A stretch of DNA of 64,000 bases from Paragordius varius (GCA_964247055.1 OZ176052.1:5952001-6016000), one strand, 5' to 3'. Counted from the first letter of the stretch, positions 25,384 through 37,578 are shown. Program-made: numbers and translations. The notes: generated by a model from the sequence alone, not told the origin.

Positions 25384-25910
25384 ATGTCAAAGCATGTTTT
25401 TGTGACAGTTGGGACAACGCAATTTAATGGAATGATAAAATCTGTTACTGATGTTAAATTTATTGAGATTCTTAAATCTATGGGATATAATTCTATGACT
25501 ATTCAATTGGGACAAGGTGAATATATTCCGCATAAGCTATCGACTTCTGATTTTAACATAAAATGGTATTTTTATGCCAATAGTCTTCTTCCAGATATTT
25601 TATCTGCAGATCTAGTTATTTCTCATGGAGGTTGTATATAAATAAGTATAATATTTTAGGTGCTGGAAGTATTATAGAAGTTTTGGAACAAGGTAAAAAG
25701 TTGGTTGTCATTTTAAATACTACATTAATGGATAATCACCAAAAGGAACTTGCTCAAAAAATGCGTGATTTAAATTTTTGCTTTTATACTACATGTGAAA
25801 ATTTATATACTGATTTACCAGAAATGGATTTTTCTACATTATCAAATTATCAACCCGGTGACCCTAAACTATTTGCTGATTTCATAGAAAAATTTTTTTA
25901 TACTAAATAA
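25384..25910 (+). CDS. ALG13: UDP-GlcNAc transferase subunit ALG13
   Basis: Exons 25384-25630 and 25660-25910 encode 165 residues, the usual size for a single-domain ALG13. With its membrane partner ALG14 it adds the second GlcNAc to dolichol-PP-GlcNAc on the cytosolic face of the ER, an early step of N-glycosylation. Signature segments: KHVFVTVGTTQFNGMI at the N-terminus, LVISHGGAGSIIEVLEQGKK around the nucleotide-sugar binding loop, and TTLMDNHQKELAQKM. The 29-nt intron splits the glycine codon in HGG-AGS. It begins GTTGTA and ends TTTTAG. AATAAA lies 16 bp after the stop, and a hAT transposon begins 70 bp after it. Confidence 0.95.
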
Positions 25911-26057
25911 ATATGTTTATCTCGTAAATAAATTCTAGGGCCTATACGCAAAGTTAATTAGATAATAATTATTCCATAACTAAAGTGACCAGATTTTTTG
26001 AAGGAAAAAGCGGTACAAATCTGAGAAAGGGGGCATGGGGGGTCCAACCAAAAATTT

Positions 26058-26426
26058 TTACACAAAAAATGTATTGTAATATTTATTTATTTTTAACACA
26101 AAAACTTCATAAATATATGAAAATATTTTAATCTTTGATATATTTTTTATTTGGTGAATACGTTTTAGCAGATTGTCATTTTTTGAAATATTGTATAAGT
26201 CTTCACAAGAATTCGTCAAATTCGTCAAATTATATTTGACAGATAAAATGGCCTTTAAAGTTTCAATTAAATTTGATTTTTCCGATGTCCACACCTGATT
26301 TACTGAGGAAAAAGCGCGCTCAGTAGCAGCGTTGGTTCCAGGTAAAGATAGTGCCAATTTCACAATTTTTAAATTATGATTGTATGGAACATAGTTTTTT
26401 TCAAAATGATGAAATATTTCTAACAA
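26058..26426 (-). pseudogene. hAT transposase C-terminal (dimerisation) fragment
   Basis: Open for 122 codons. LALSLPGTNAATERAFSSVN is the hallmark C-terminal hAT dimerisation motif, followed by VWTSEKSNLIETLKAILSVK. It is part of the 25981-28355 element and is separated from the upstream transposase segments by frameshifts. Confidence 0.9.
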
Positions 26427-27005
26427 TTTCTTTTCTACTGTATTTTTTGTAGTCTATAATTTAAGTTTCTCATTATTAATATATTTTTTAACTCTTCAGA
26501 AAAAGGATCATTTTCTGAAAGATTACTTTTTGGGAATTTTTGGGAGATGCAGATGTAATCAAATGATTTTTGAACATCGCACCAATTAAATTCTGGTTAA
26601 TGTTATCGATCATTGGATTGCACCGTCCAGTCATCCAAATAATCTTTACAGTTTGTGTAAAACATTTTTATATGGTACAGGATATCTTGGCGATTTATTA
26701 AGCTTTGTTTTTCGAAATTATTTATAATATTGCGGATGGTTAATGGTATAAAATTATTTTCTAACCTTTCTTGACATTGGAATTTTAGGTTACTAACTTC
26801 ATTGGCTACTTTGATTGCCGAAATTTTGTCACCTACTACCAATTCAATAACATTTTAAAATGAAAAGCTTGATTATGTATGATTAACTAAATTTGAAAGT
26901 TGTAGGACATTTGTCCTGTGATAAAAATTCTTTCGATAGCTGGCAGAAGAGATAACCAACGAGTTTTACAATCCAAGCATTTTTTGATATTGAACTTTTG
27001 CATTT

Positions 27006-27329
27006 TCACAGAATTCCCTTAAGCGTTTCAACGCGTACCGTGCATATATAAAAATAGGAATGTATTTTAACAACTACATTTTCCATATCTAGGGATATCA
27101 AATCAGCAGCTGTTTGAATAGCGTTGTGTAATATATGTGCACACCCAGCGCCAATAATGTTTTGATTAAGATTATCTGCTAATTTATGAATATTATTCGT
27201 TCCCCTCCTTGCTTTTCCACCGAAGTTCGTATTGGTGTTGTCAGCGCAATATGCGATGATTTTGTTTTTTAAATTATTTTTTCTAGAATATTCAATATTG
27301 AAGTAAAAATACCGAGAGAAATAGAACAA
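27006..27329 (-). pseudogene. hAT transposase core fragment
   Basis: A 107-codon open stretch with AYCADNTNTNFGGKARRGTN, GAGCAHILHNAIQTAADLIS and VRVETLKGIL, the catalytic-core surroundings of hAT transposases. It ends before joining the C-terminal fragment in frame. Confidence 0.85.
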
Positions 27330-28789
27330 AAATTTAAATTTTTACTCCGGTTTCTGGATAAAAATATCTTATAAAAGTGGGAAATAATTTTGTTTCCATG
27401 TGATTTGATGCAGAAGAGTATAGCGATATGAAATTAATTTTCATCAAATCTTTTTGTATTTCAGAAAATGCATGTGTCGAAGGGACAATGCATACAATGA
27501 CTTCACCCTTTGTACGGGCATATGTAATTTATTGAATAAGGTATGAATAATCTGTGAGTTACAATCCATAGATCTAAAGGAATGATTGTGATTAACCGCG
27601 TGAAAAGATAAAACGCCTTCGGCTGGTGATAAATTCTTTTCTTATTCTCCAAAAGCGGTTTTTCGATAAAAATCGCTCATTTTGTAAGATGATGCCGCCA
27701 TATCTAAACAATTTTTATGTTTCTATGTTTTCATATGCTTTGTAATATCATGCTTGCCGCCATGTGCTAGGGTGAATACCCCCTCGCATAAAGAACATTT
27801 AATAAATGATTCATTCTTCGTTTTTTTGATAAAATAACCTCTTTTTGTACTCATATTTTTAAACTAATATTAGTTTAAAAAAATATTACCTTAATTTTCT
27901 GGAGTAAACGTATAAGCTACCGATTTTTGGTATTAATTTGTCTTTTTGATAAGATTGGCAGGTAATATAACTAAAATATTAGTATAATAATATAGTTTAA
28001 TACCTTTCTGAAGTTATATAAGCTACCGATTTGTGGTATTAATTTGTCTTTTTGCTAATGTTGGTATTAAGAGTAGGAAGCAAAATGTATAATCATATGA
28101 TATAAATTTGAAAAAAATAAATATTTTTAATTTAAAAATAAAAAATTTTAATTTAAATTTGATATAGATTTTATAGATAACTAATGATAAAAAATTTAAA
28201 CGAATAAAAAAATAAATTTTTTCATAAAAAATTTAAATGTACTAAAAAAAATTATTTTTTATATAATCTTGAAAAAGCGGGACATTTTAAAAACGTAGCG
28301 GGACGCGGGACAAAATTTGAAAAAGCGAGACTGTCCCGCCAAAAGCGGGACGTCTGGTCACCTTATCCATAACCGACATCTAATGAAACAGAAAAACAAA
28401 TAGGTGTAAAATGCATTGATTATTTTCATTTAAAAAAATACACATTTTGCAGGGAAAATGCCTCTTGTGCCCATTTAGCATATAAAAAATATTTTGTTAA
28501 TAACAATTTACAATCCTATAAGTGGCATATTTTATTAACAAACAATCAATAAATCTGGTCTAACATCATGACAGGCCATTATTACGTCGCCCAAATGCGC
28601 ATCTATCCAGCGATATATGAAATTTTTGACTATGCCGCCTCATGTTTAGGTTGTGGCGGAACTTAGGATAATTTGCTATTTTTATATTTTCATATTTATT
28701 TGGCACCTTTGGCAGAACTTAATATACCTTTTTCGCCAAGATTTTCTTTGAATAGTTTTTTAAACGTTTTTTAGGCAAGAACTGATATT

Positions 28790-28837
<48 letters not shown>

Positions 28838-29759
28838 TTTTCGATTTAGTAACCATCGTTATAAAGACTCCGCTGCTGTTATTTTATTAAACTTGAACCT
28901 TAATCTCAAATTATTAATATCTGCCTTAGATGTTTTATTCAAATGTTCTTTTCAAAAAATGTTATTTTTTATGCTTCTTCTATTGGAATATCCAATCAAT
29001 TTTATTATTTCTATGACAATAAATCTGTTAAGTTGTTTTAATATTTCGCTAATATTTATAATTAGAAGAGTTACTATTATCGACACCCTAGCGTTTTTTC
29101 ATCATGTGAGAGTTTTCACTCTCTTGCATGGTGATAATTTCAGCCTGAGATTATGTTTAATAAATTATGCCATTTTTTATTATCCTATTTATAAATTCAC
29201 TAATGACTTTCTAAAGCACACGTGAAAGCTTCCACGTGTGGATCCAGGCTATTAGCAAGAGTCTTATCTTTCATGTTTTATTAAATGGGGGTAAAATAAT
29301 AATTTATGTAGAGTAATATATGTAACATTAATAGCTCAGCTTTTTTTGGAAGGGGGGGGGGGGGGGTTCTTCTTCTAACAGAGTAGTTTATTATGCACTA
29401 TTTTAAATGTAGCTAATGCTGTCATATTGACTAAATTTTATCTTCAAGTTTATCCATAAAATATGTAATATAAATTTTTTTATCAAGAATATTTTTTTAT
29501 ATTTCCGTTCATCATTATATCAACACAAACTTTTGCCATGGATTTATTTATTCCATATTTTTTGAAAAAATTTGATTTTAAACAGACCTGGAGTCACCAA
29601 CGACTTCAATGCAAAGACTGAAATGAATTTGTTGTATCCAAGTTTTAAACTGGAAAAACCCGTTCATTGATGTTTAAAAATAATGGGTAATATATATGTT
29701 TAAAATTCATATACACTGCGCACAATGTTGGGGGGCATAAAAAATATCATCATGAAATC

Positions 29760-30150
29760 TATATATTCTTATAGAAAAGTGTATCAGGATTATGATGCTT
29801 TTGGTTTTAGATCTTACGATAAAAAAAGTTATTTAAGCTTCTGGTAACTCATATCAGAAAATGGCAAAATTCCGCACATTTTGTTCTATAATATTTTGGC
29901 GGTAACGTTTACTACAAAAATTATCTGAAATATAATCATATAAAAAGCAAAATAAAACTATTAAATTTTAATTTTAAAATGTGAGCTCCGACAGTCCGAA
30001 ATTATTTCCGTGTCTAAGATGAGGCTAATTTTCTTAAAATTAACTTATAAATCCAAGCTAGAATTTTATATATACCATCAGTCAAAAAAACGTTTTCCTA
30101 GTCAATCGAAACGTCTTCCCAGTCAATAAAAACGGTTTCATTTATATTAA
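29760..30150 (-). repeat. Repeat family D, short copy
   Basis: Near 30090-30150 it carries repeated ~20-bp words such as CAGTCAATAAAAACGGTTT and GTCAATCGAAACGTCTTCC. These are the reverse of words in the larger copy at 38792. Inner pieces (TTTTGGTTTTAGATCTTACG; AAAATGGCAAAATTCC) also resemble pieces of that copy. It looks like an internally deleted relative. Confidence 0.55.
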
Positions 30151-30387
30151 AATAACTTTTAATCATTAAGACTATATTTAGAAAAACACAATTAATGCAA
30201 TTTTTTTATATGCCAATACATAATCATTAATGACTTAATCTTTACAACTTATATTTTATTAACTAGATAAGCATTGATGGTTTTGAGATTTTTTTAGAAA
30301 ATATCTAATAATTTTTTTATTTTATCAATGGTTCGCGTTTATAACCCGGGCTAACATAACTTCGGGCGTAATAATCAATTAAAAAAA

Positions 30388-30480
30388 TATACCATTTTCA
30401 TCTCAAATCGGTCATTTAACACTTCAAATCGGGTTTTAAACACTTGCAACTCTACCCTAATTTATATAATTTATTTTTAA
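30388..30480. mobile_element. MITE family B, partial copy 6
   Basis: Starts TATACCATTTTCATCTCAAA and contains AACACTTCAAATCGGGTT and ACTCTACCCTAATTTA. Only the left end is recognisable; LINE-like sequence follows. Confidence 0.5.
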
Positions 30481-30499
30481 TCCGATTGGGAATCAAAGA

Positions 30500-32136
30500 C
30501 CGACTCTCACTCCTCGCGGGACATCCTGGGTAACGCTAACGTGAGCGGCACTGTTTGTAAAGAACAGTCAAGAAACATCAGTTCATAAGGAGAAAAACTA
30601 GTTTGTGGAGCGTGGTAATGAGATTGGCTGTCTTATTTTCTTACAAAATGCCACAATGCCAGTATTCCCACACATGGTTTTAAAGCGGGTTTATCTGGGT
30701 AACCAGCAGCCAGATGATAATATAAATTGATTTAACGAAAGATGGAGTGGAAGCTCCCAAAGCCCGGAAAGGCACCTCCCTCGGCCGTATACCTAAATCT
30801 AAGAACGGATTGAGAGATTCGAAGTCTTCAGACACTCTAGCTGACAATATGAATGAAAAATGCTTGGAAATGGCCAAAAAATTTGAAGGAGAAATTAAAA
30901 ACTTACAAGTTTTCAAAACACTAAAAAATATAAATAGTAATAAAAAGATATTCGAGTAGTGAAAGCCATAAAAGATAAAAATAATAACCAGTTACTGATA
31001 CTCTTAGCATTTAAGATGTATGGGCACAATACATGCAAAATACACTACATTTTCAGCATTCGAACGTCGAGATACCAAACTTACCTCCAGTATTGCTCCC
31101 CCCCAATCATTACCGCAGAATGCGAAAATGTAAAATTAATAGAGCACCTGGTCCCACAGAACTGAAATGGACAAAATATACCTAAAATATCCTACAAAGT
31201 ATCATAAATTCAATATAAAAAATAAGAGCGACATGCTTAACCGCGTCTCTAAAGACCATTAATTCCTTGAACATGCAATATAATTATTCGAAATTAAAAT
31301 AAGAAAGGAAAATATGTCAGTTTTTCTCGATCGACGAAACCCAATTCGGTTTGCAACAGGGTGTCGGCACCTCTGACGCCATATTCCTTTTCAGAAGGCT
31401 ACAAGAGAACTACAGATGCAAAAACAAAACCTTATATCACATCTTTATTGATTTAAGCCGTGCATTCGACAGCATCCCGCGGTCCATGATCACATTTGCG
31501 CTACGAAAAAAAGAAAATCCGGAGTAGAAATAAAAATAATAAATTTACTATATAAGAACACCAGTAGTTGCGTGAGAACTCCCGTGGGGGCACCAATCGA
31601 TTCCCAGTGACTGTCTGGTTGCACCAGGGTTCCATCCTCAGTCCACTTCTATTTATTATTATTATGGATGTAATAAATGATATTATAAAAACAGGTTTAC
31701 CTTTCGAAATGTTATACATAATCTAACAGCCACCAGCGAAACAACCATCATCAATAAATATAACCCCTGGAAATTTACGCTAGAAAAATTTGCCCTCAAA
31801 ATTAACACAGATAAAACAAAGGCCATAAACACAGGCTCACCTGGTCCTATAATAAAATTCCCTTTCTCCATTTGTCACTCTGAAGGGAGGCATTCCATTA
31901 AATGCACTAAATGCCAACTGTGTGGCCACAAAAACTCCTCACAATTAAAGGAAGTTTATTTAGCATTGAAAATTATGCATCTAAAGCTTGTAAAACACCA
32001 GATTGAAACCCAGACAGTCTCACGCAAACTATCTAACTCCCATCTATAAACATCGAAATAGTAAATAAGTACAATTACCTGGGTGACACAATAGCAGCCA
32101 ATATCAATACTAAAAACCCCATAACAACACGAAAAC
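30500..32136 (+). mobile_element. LINE relic, 5' and reverse transcriptase part
   Basis: A degraded non-LTR retrotransposon of the RTE/CR1-like type. Near 31340-31500 it reads QFGLQQGVGTSDAIFLFRRL, then LYHIFIDLSRAFDSIPRSM, which is the reverse transcriptase segment with the FxDL-AFD motif. VRTPVGAP and LHQGSILSPLLFIIIMDV follow in shifted frames near 31570-31680. The end of the region (about 31790-32120) has INTDKTKAINTGSPGP, a Cys-rich patch and VNKYNYLGDTIAANINTKN, all typical of this LINE group. Many stops and frameshifts break it. The 3' part continues at 38040 after an inserted block. Confidence 0.82.
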
Positions 32137-32654
32137 CAATGGCGAAACTACGGGGAGCTAGGGTGAGCAGTGCGGGGGGGCCCAAGGCAAAACAGTGGAT
32201 TTCTTTTATTATTTATATTAAATGTGGGCCCCTTTCTATTTTGCCGGGGCCCAAAATTTATAACCTTTTTTTATATACAGATATGTAAGTAAAGATTGCC
32301 TAATTGTAAATATACTGGCAAATAATAAAGAGAATTATATTGATTGAAAGGAAGAAAAAGAGAAAAAAATGCTTTTTTTAACTATCTCAAAAGCGGTTTT
32401 TTAAGTTGATAATTGATAACCATTAAATTCTCTCCAGTTAACTAACACCTTGAAATAATCAAAATTTAAAAAAATAAATGAGTAAGATAGTTGACATCAA
32501 AAATTAAGTGAAGCTTATAAATTTTCAAGTGCTAAATTTATAGTATTATAGTTTTATGTGATTTACAAAATTTTGACAGATCTATTTTTTTCCTCTGTTA
32601 AATTAAGATAATTACAAATAAAATCTGAATTGCAATATATTCGTATAGCGTCAG
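32137..32654. mobile_element. hAT-like non-autonomous element, family H, copy 1
   Basis: Starts CAATGGCGAAACTACGGGGA and aligns by eye over about 500 bp with the copy at 35500 (shared AGCTAGGG, CAGTGCGGGG, CCCAAGGCAAAACA and TTACAAATAAAATCT). It sits in the LINE relic and is cut on the right by another element beginning CAGTGGTGGAACC. Confidence 0.65.
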
Positions 32655-33289
32655 TGGTGGAACCTCGGCAAGATAATACTGCCCCCTTCCCCCCCCCCCC
32701 CCCAAAAAAAAATCGTTTGCGGTTATCTTTTCACCTGGCGCATTTTTTATATTCGTAAAGAAATTATTTACATATGATAATATTTACATTAATTGGTATC
32801 CTGAGTCTAAAGGTTTAGCGTTCCTAGTATTTTTATATAGAATGGTTACTAACCACCCCCCCGTCCTAATTGCCGCCAATTCCTTAATCTTAACGTTCAT
32901 TTTTAAATTAATAATAATTAAGAGCATGTATTTAAATATCATGTTTTATAATTTCGTTTTTTCGATTTTGCATGAGCAAATTTTTAATTATATCTTTTTC
33001 CCCATTTGATCCGCCATCTCCGCTTCAATTGCTAGTAACGATGAATTGCTCAACCTTTTTTCAACCATCGTGCTTCCAATATAATTTTTATTTATTTTTA
33101 ACTTCGAGAATAAACGTTCCGCTGTACCAACCTGGAGTGATAAAGCTAAAAACATTAATAATTCTGTTATAACTTCATCACAACTGGCTGAAACTGTTGG
33201 CTACTTAATAATTAATAGCTCTCCAAATTGCTGGCATTGTTAATTTGAGCGATCTCATCCTTAAGCGAATTAGAAACAGACACTATTTG

Positions 33290-33580
33290 CTAGTGGCGTA
33301 CCGAGGGGGGCAAGGGGGCACCTTGCCCTGGGCGCCGTTATTTACGGACGCCTAAATGATTTTTTAAATGAATTTAAATTATGCAAGAATAAAAGCTTCC
33401 AAGTAAGATTTTCCAGCAGATCCCTAAAATAATATAAAAATTATATTTATGAGATCAAAAGCAAACAGTAGATAAAAAACAACTTTCATGTAGGTATTCC
33501 CTTCAATGTATATGTGCAACTTATTTTTTCGCTTAAAAACGTTCCTTTATCACGCACATATTGTTAATTCTTTTATTGTT
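33290..33580. mobile_element. hAT-like end fragment (CTAGTGGCGTACC)
   Basis: Begins CTAGTGGCGTACCGAGGGGG and continues GGGCACCTTGCCCTGGGCGC, a common hAT-type terminal pattern. The right end was not located, so the boundary is a guess. Confidence 0.4.
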
Positions 33581-33610
33581 TAATACTTGAATACAACACA
33601 TTCATATTAG

Positions 33611-34152
33611 TCCTTTGATTCAAATTGGGGTAATTAAATACCCCAGGTCTGTTTAAAATTTATTTTTTAAAAAATATGGAAGGAATCGAAACCATGGCAA
33701 AATTTTACACTTATTAACATTAATAAACAGAAATATATAAAAAAATTATTCAAAATACCTGATAATACTTATTTTAAGCTAAAACCGATAGGTTAAAATT
33801 TAGTCAATGTAACATATGTGCATTAGCTAAATTTAAAAATAATACTAAATAAACCGCTTTTTCTATTTCTATAAATGTTAGATATAATTTAAATAAAAAA
33901 TTAGCTTTAATTTTACCTTTAAAATTAAATGGACACGATTTGCAAAAATTTCGTAAAATACAAATGACGTCCAAGTAGCTGACATGGAACTTTTTTTTCA
34001 AAACGAAATCTTATTTAATTATTTTGGCTTATATATGTGATTTTTATCAGGATAGAGGCATAAATTTAAATTGGGACCGTTCAGTGGTATTTTAAAAAAC
34101 CATACTTAAAATTAGTCTGTGGTGTTTACATACCCCAATTTGAATCGAAGTG
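33611..34152. mobile_element. MITE family M, copy 1
   Basis: Left end TTTGATTCAAATTGGGGTAA and right end ATACCCCAATTTGAATCGAA are inverted repeats of about 40 bp. The interior (ATGGAAGGAATCGAAACCAT and more) is shared with copy 2 at 36601. No coding sequence. Confidence 0.8.
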
Positions 34153-34552
34153 TTAAATAAATTATTTTAACTTCTCTCTCTGTTCAAAACCATATCTCTT
34201 TTTCTTATACTTTATAATTGCATTTTTATTTTAATCATAATCAATTTTAAAACCCAATTTTATTTATATAATCCCTGAGATCATTCCACCTCTAACAAGG
34301 TAGGTATTTATTATTCATATAATATAGTTATTTTTTTAATTACTTTCATTTTCATCAGATACCCCTAAACTCAGCGGTTGGGAAACGTTTTCGACGTGTC
34401 GGTAAAAATTAAAAGAGATGTCTTGGCTTTTTGATTCACCAAAGAACAAATCAACATATTGTTTTTGTTGCCTACCTAATTATTTACCATCATCTTTTAT
34501 AACTACGCATGGTTTTAATGAATGGAGGAAAAAGGACATATAACATTGTACA

Positions 34553-35499
34553 ACAAATTTTTCTGCCACTCAAGTTTATTTTATTTTCTTATATTTACCA
34601 TCATTTTAATAGTAAATCAGAAATAAAAATTATAATTCCACCTGAGAATTTTGTATAATTTGACTTTTTTGATTATGCGCCCTCTTTATCAAAATTTTAC
34701 TAAGATACAACAGATGCCCGTTTGAATATACATTCGAAAGAGTAATAAAAACTCTATAAAACGCAAACTATTATGTTTTACATCAATTGTTAATATTGGA
34801 AGGAAGCGACGAAGCGAGAGCGTAATTAATATATTTATAAAACTAATGGATGAATATAGCTCAAACTTTGTTTATATGACAATGGATGTCCAAAAAAGAC
34901 AACAAAAGAAAGTTTTTTGATAAAAATACTTATTTATTGCTTTTATGTCATTCAAATCAGCCATTTTAAAGTTTTTCGTTTTTTATAAATACCATATCTC
35001 ATCAATAATAATTTATTTTTTTGATGCTTATAATATCGAAATTTCAAAGACTTAAAACAAGGTTTTAGGTGTTTTATTATTTTTTTAACGATTATGTAAT
35101 AAATTTAGATAAAACGATGCATTTTGATATCCACTAGGTAAAATAATTTTATAATAATAATTTTTATTAAAAAAGCAAACCATAAGCTTTTTCAAAGATT
35201 TTTTTAATTATACTAGTGTAAGCCTAATATTGAAATAATTTATATGATTTTTAATTTGTTAGTCTGTCAAAATTTTTTATTTAAAGTTTGTAAAACCACA
35301 TAAACCCAAATAACTTTTACATCAGATTGATATATACTAACTAACATTTGAAAAATACAGTTTTTTGCATTCGAATGATATATAATACATGGCTATATAT
35401 CTAAAACTAATTTTGTGTTTAATGTTATATCGCCATAAATTATCCATAAATCCTAATAAAATAAAATTCTTATATGCTAAACCAATTTTCTTTACAGAT
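34553..35499 (+). mobile_element. Repeat family C, copy 2 (truncated)
   Basis: Begins ACATTGTACAACAAATTTTT and CTGCCACTCAAGTTTA and follows family C copy 1 (43153) for about 950 bp, including AGCGACGAAGCGAGAG and the words around TATCCACTAGGTAAAATA. It is interrupted at 35500 by family H copy 2. Confidence 0.8.
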
Positions 35500-36025
35500 C
35501 AGTGGCTAAACTACGGGGAGCTAGGGGAGCAGTGCGGGGGACCCAAGGCAAAACAAGAGGCCTTTTTTATTATTTATATTAAATTTAATCCCCCTTTCCA
35601 TTTTGCGAGGGAACCAAAATTTATTACCTTTTTTTATTTACAAATATATAAGTAATGATTGCCTGATTCTAAGTATACTGGCAAAGAATAAAGAGAATCA
35701 TTATTGATATAAAGGAAGAAAAAGCAAAAAAATGCATTTTTTTCACTATCTCAATAAGCGGTTTTATTATAATTTGATAATCAATAAATATTTTTAAATT
35801 CTCTCCAGTAAACACCTAAAAAAAGGAATAGTTAAAAAATAAATAAATGAGTATAGATAGTTGACACCAAAAATTAAGTGAAACATAAATTTTCAAGTTT
35901 TATATTATTTTGTTAATAAAAATTAGAGTATTAAAGTTTTATGAGAATTCACAAAATTTCGACAAATTTTCTTAAAATTAAAATAATTACAAATAAAATC
36001 TCATTTGCAGTAATATATTCATATA
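35500..36025. mobile_element. hAT-like non-autonomous element, family H, copy 2
   Basis: Starts CAGTGGCTAAACTACGGGGA and runs parallel to copy 1 (32137). It is inserted in a family C copy. The right end is approximate. No coding capacity. Confidence 0.65.
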
Positions 36026-36600
36026 ACTTAAATATATATTTTGTGTTTAAACACTTCAATTTAAATTGGGTTTTCTAAATTCCACTATATTTAAGTTGAT
36101 ATTAGTAAAAAGCTACTGAAAGAAACGGTGCCAATTTATCATGCTTCTATCGTAATAAAAATTATAAAAACAAGCCGAAATATTTAAATAAAATTTGGTT
36201 TAAAAAAAGTTTCATATCAAACTATTTTGACGCCATTTTTATTTTACAACATATTTGCAAAATATCGGGTTTATATAATTTTAAAGTAGAAATTAAAGCT
36301 AATTTTTATTTAAATCATTTAATATTGATAGAAACAAAAAGGTGGTTTATTTTGTATTATTTTTAAATTTTGCTAATGCACACATCTCATGTTGACTAAA
36401 GAAAGAAAGAGCAAAAGATGCATTTTTTTCACTATCCATCAAATTTTAGCCATAATAATATTGTTTGTTCCTTTATTAATTTCTGGCAGTTTTAATAGTG
36501 AACAAAAAAAGGAGGGAAAAAAGAAAAACATTCATCATTACTCAACTTATTTATTTTGATTATACAATATGCAACACTTGGATACAACACATTCATTTTA

Positions 36601-37091
36601 GTACTTCGATTCAAATTGGGGTAGTTGGATATTCCAGGCCTGTTTAAAAAATAAGAAAATATGGAAGGAATCGAAACCATCGCAAAGTTTTGCACCTATA
36701 TAACATTAATAAACAGAAATATATAAAAAATTCTATTCAAAAATACTTGATAATACTTATTTTCAGCTAATCCCAGACGGAAAAATTTAATTAACTTGAC
36801 ATGTGAATGCTAAAATTGAAAAATAATACAAAAACCATTTTTTCTTTTTCTATCAAAGTTAGATGTAATTTAAATAAAAAAATTTAACCAAGACAATATT
36901 TTGCAAAAATTTTGTGAAATACAAATGGTGTCCAAGTAGCTGACCTGGAACTTTTATTTCAAAACGAAATTTTATTTAGATATTTTGGCTTATTTATATA
37001 ATTTTTCTCAGGATAGAAGCATAAGTTTTTTAGATATCCTAACTTAAATTTAGTCTGGGGTATTTGGATACCCCAATTTGAATCGAAGTGT
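36601..37091. mobile_element. MITE family M, copy 2
   Basis: Ends TACTTCGATTCAAATTGGGG and ACCCCAATTTGAATCGAAGT are inverted repeats. The interior matches copy 1 over nearly its whole length. A third, partial left end may lie near 36049 (AACACTTCAATTTAAATTGG). Confidence 0.82.
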
Positions 37092-37468
37092 GAATGCAGA
37101 TCAACTCATATTAATGTTAGCCAATTCATATTACAGCAAAATATGAGAAATAACAATAATTTTGTATAAAACGTTTTTCAATGCATACATACATCGTGAA
37201 GAAAATTCATTAAATTTTACAGAATAATTGTTATTTCACACACTTTACTGTAAAGTGGATTGACCAACATTTGTTAGCTAATATACATTAATGTGCATTA
37301 TTTTTCTAATGCTTTCAATCTCTGATGTATGTTTCAAATTTATTTTTAGTTCTAATAAAATTTTCGATAAACTTTCACCACACATTGAAACAGTTGTCGG
37401 CAATTTTTTCACACCGTTCTCAAAATAAAAAATCTTGGCGGTCCGCAAGTACATTTTTACATATTTAT

Positions 37469-37578
37469 CAGGCCTTCGTACCGGAACCTGGTTCCTATTT
37501 TAGGAACCGATTCCTGTTCCATTTTTAAATTAGAGCTCGGTTCTAATTCCACTTTTTTGGTACCGGTTCGAAGCCCTG
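37469..37578. mobile_element. 110-bp element with family G-like ends
   Basis: Starts CAGGCCTTCGTACCGGAACC and ends ACCGGTTCGAAGCCCTG; the ends are inverted repeats. The words GGAACC and GGTTCC link it to the larger element at 53672. Confidence 0.65.

Larger units (their letters stand above)
25973..28363 (-). mobile_element. hAT DNA transposon relic with target duplication
   Basis: The element spans 25981-28355, flanked on both sides by the perfect 8-bp duplication TCCATAAC (25973-25980 and 28356-28363). The ends are inverted: TAAAGTGACCAGA on the left, TCTGGTCACCTTA on the right. On the minus strand it encodes a degraded hAT transposase: a BED-type zinc finger near 27740-27850 (CSLCEGVFTLAHGGKHDITK), a catalytic-core segment near 27050-27270 (YCADNTNTNFGGKARRGTNN, GAGCAHILHNAIQTAADL), and the C-terminal dimerisation domain near 26230-26420 (LSLPGTNAATERAFSS). 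These lie in different frames with stops between them, so the copy cannot make a full transposase. The clean duplication and readable domains suggest moderate age. Confidence 0.93.
28364..30480. other. Gene-free stretch with simple repeats and relics
   Basis: Holds a TA microsatellite (28790-28834), a run of about 15 G near 29352-29366, a family D fragment (about 29760-30150) and a partial family B MITE (about 30388-30480). A 130-codon open frame at 28833-29225 starts inside the TA repeat and has no recognisable domain, so it is not called a gene. Confidence 0.6.

Noticed and set aside
28833-29225. 130-codon open frame after the TA microsatellite
   Set aside because: It begins inside a microsatellite flank, has no domain and no codon pattern like the real genes, and contains palindromic stretches.
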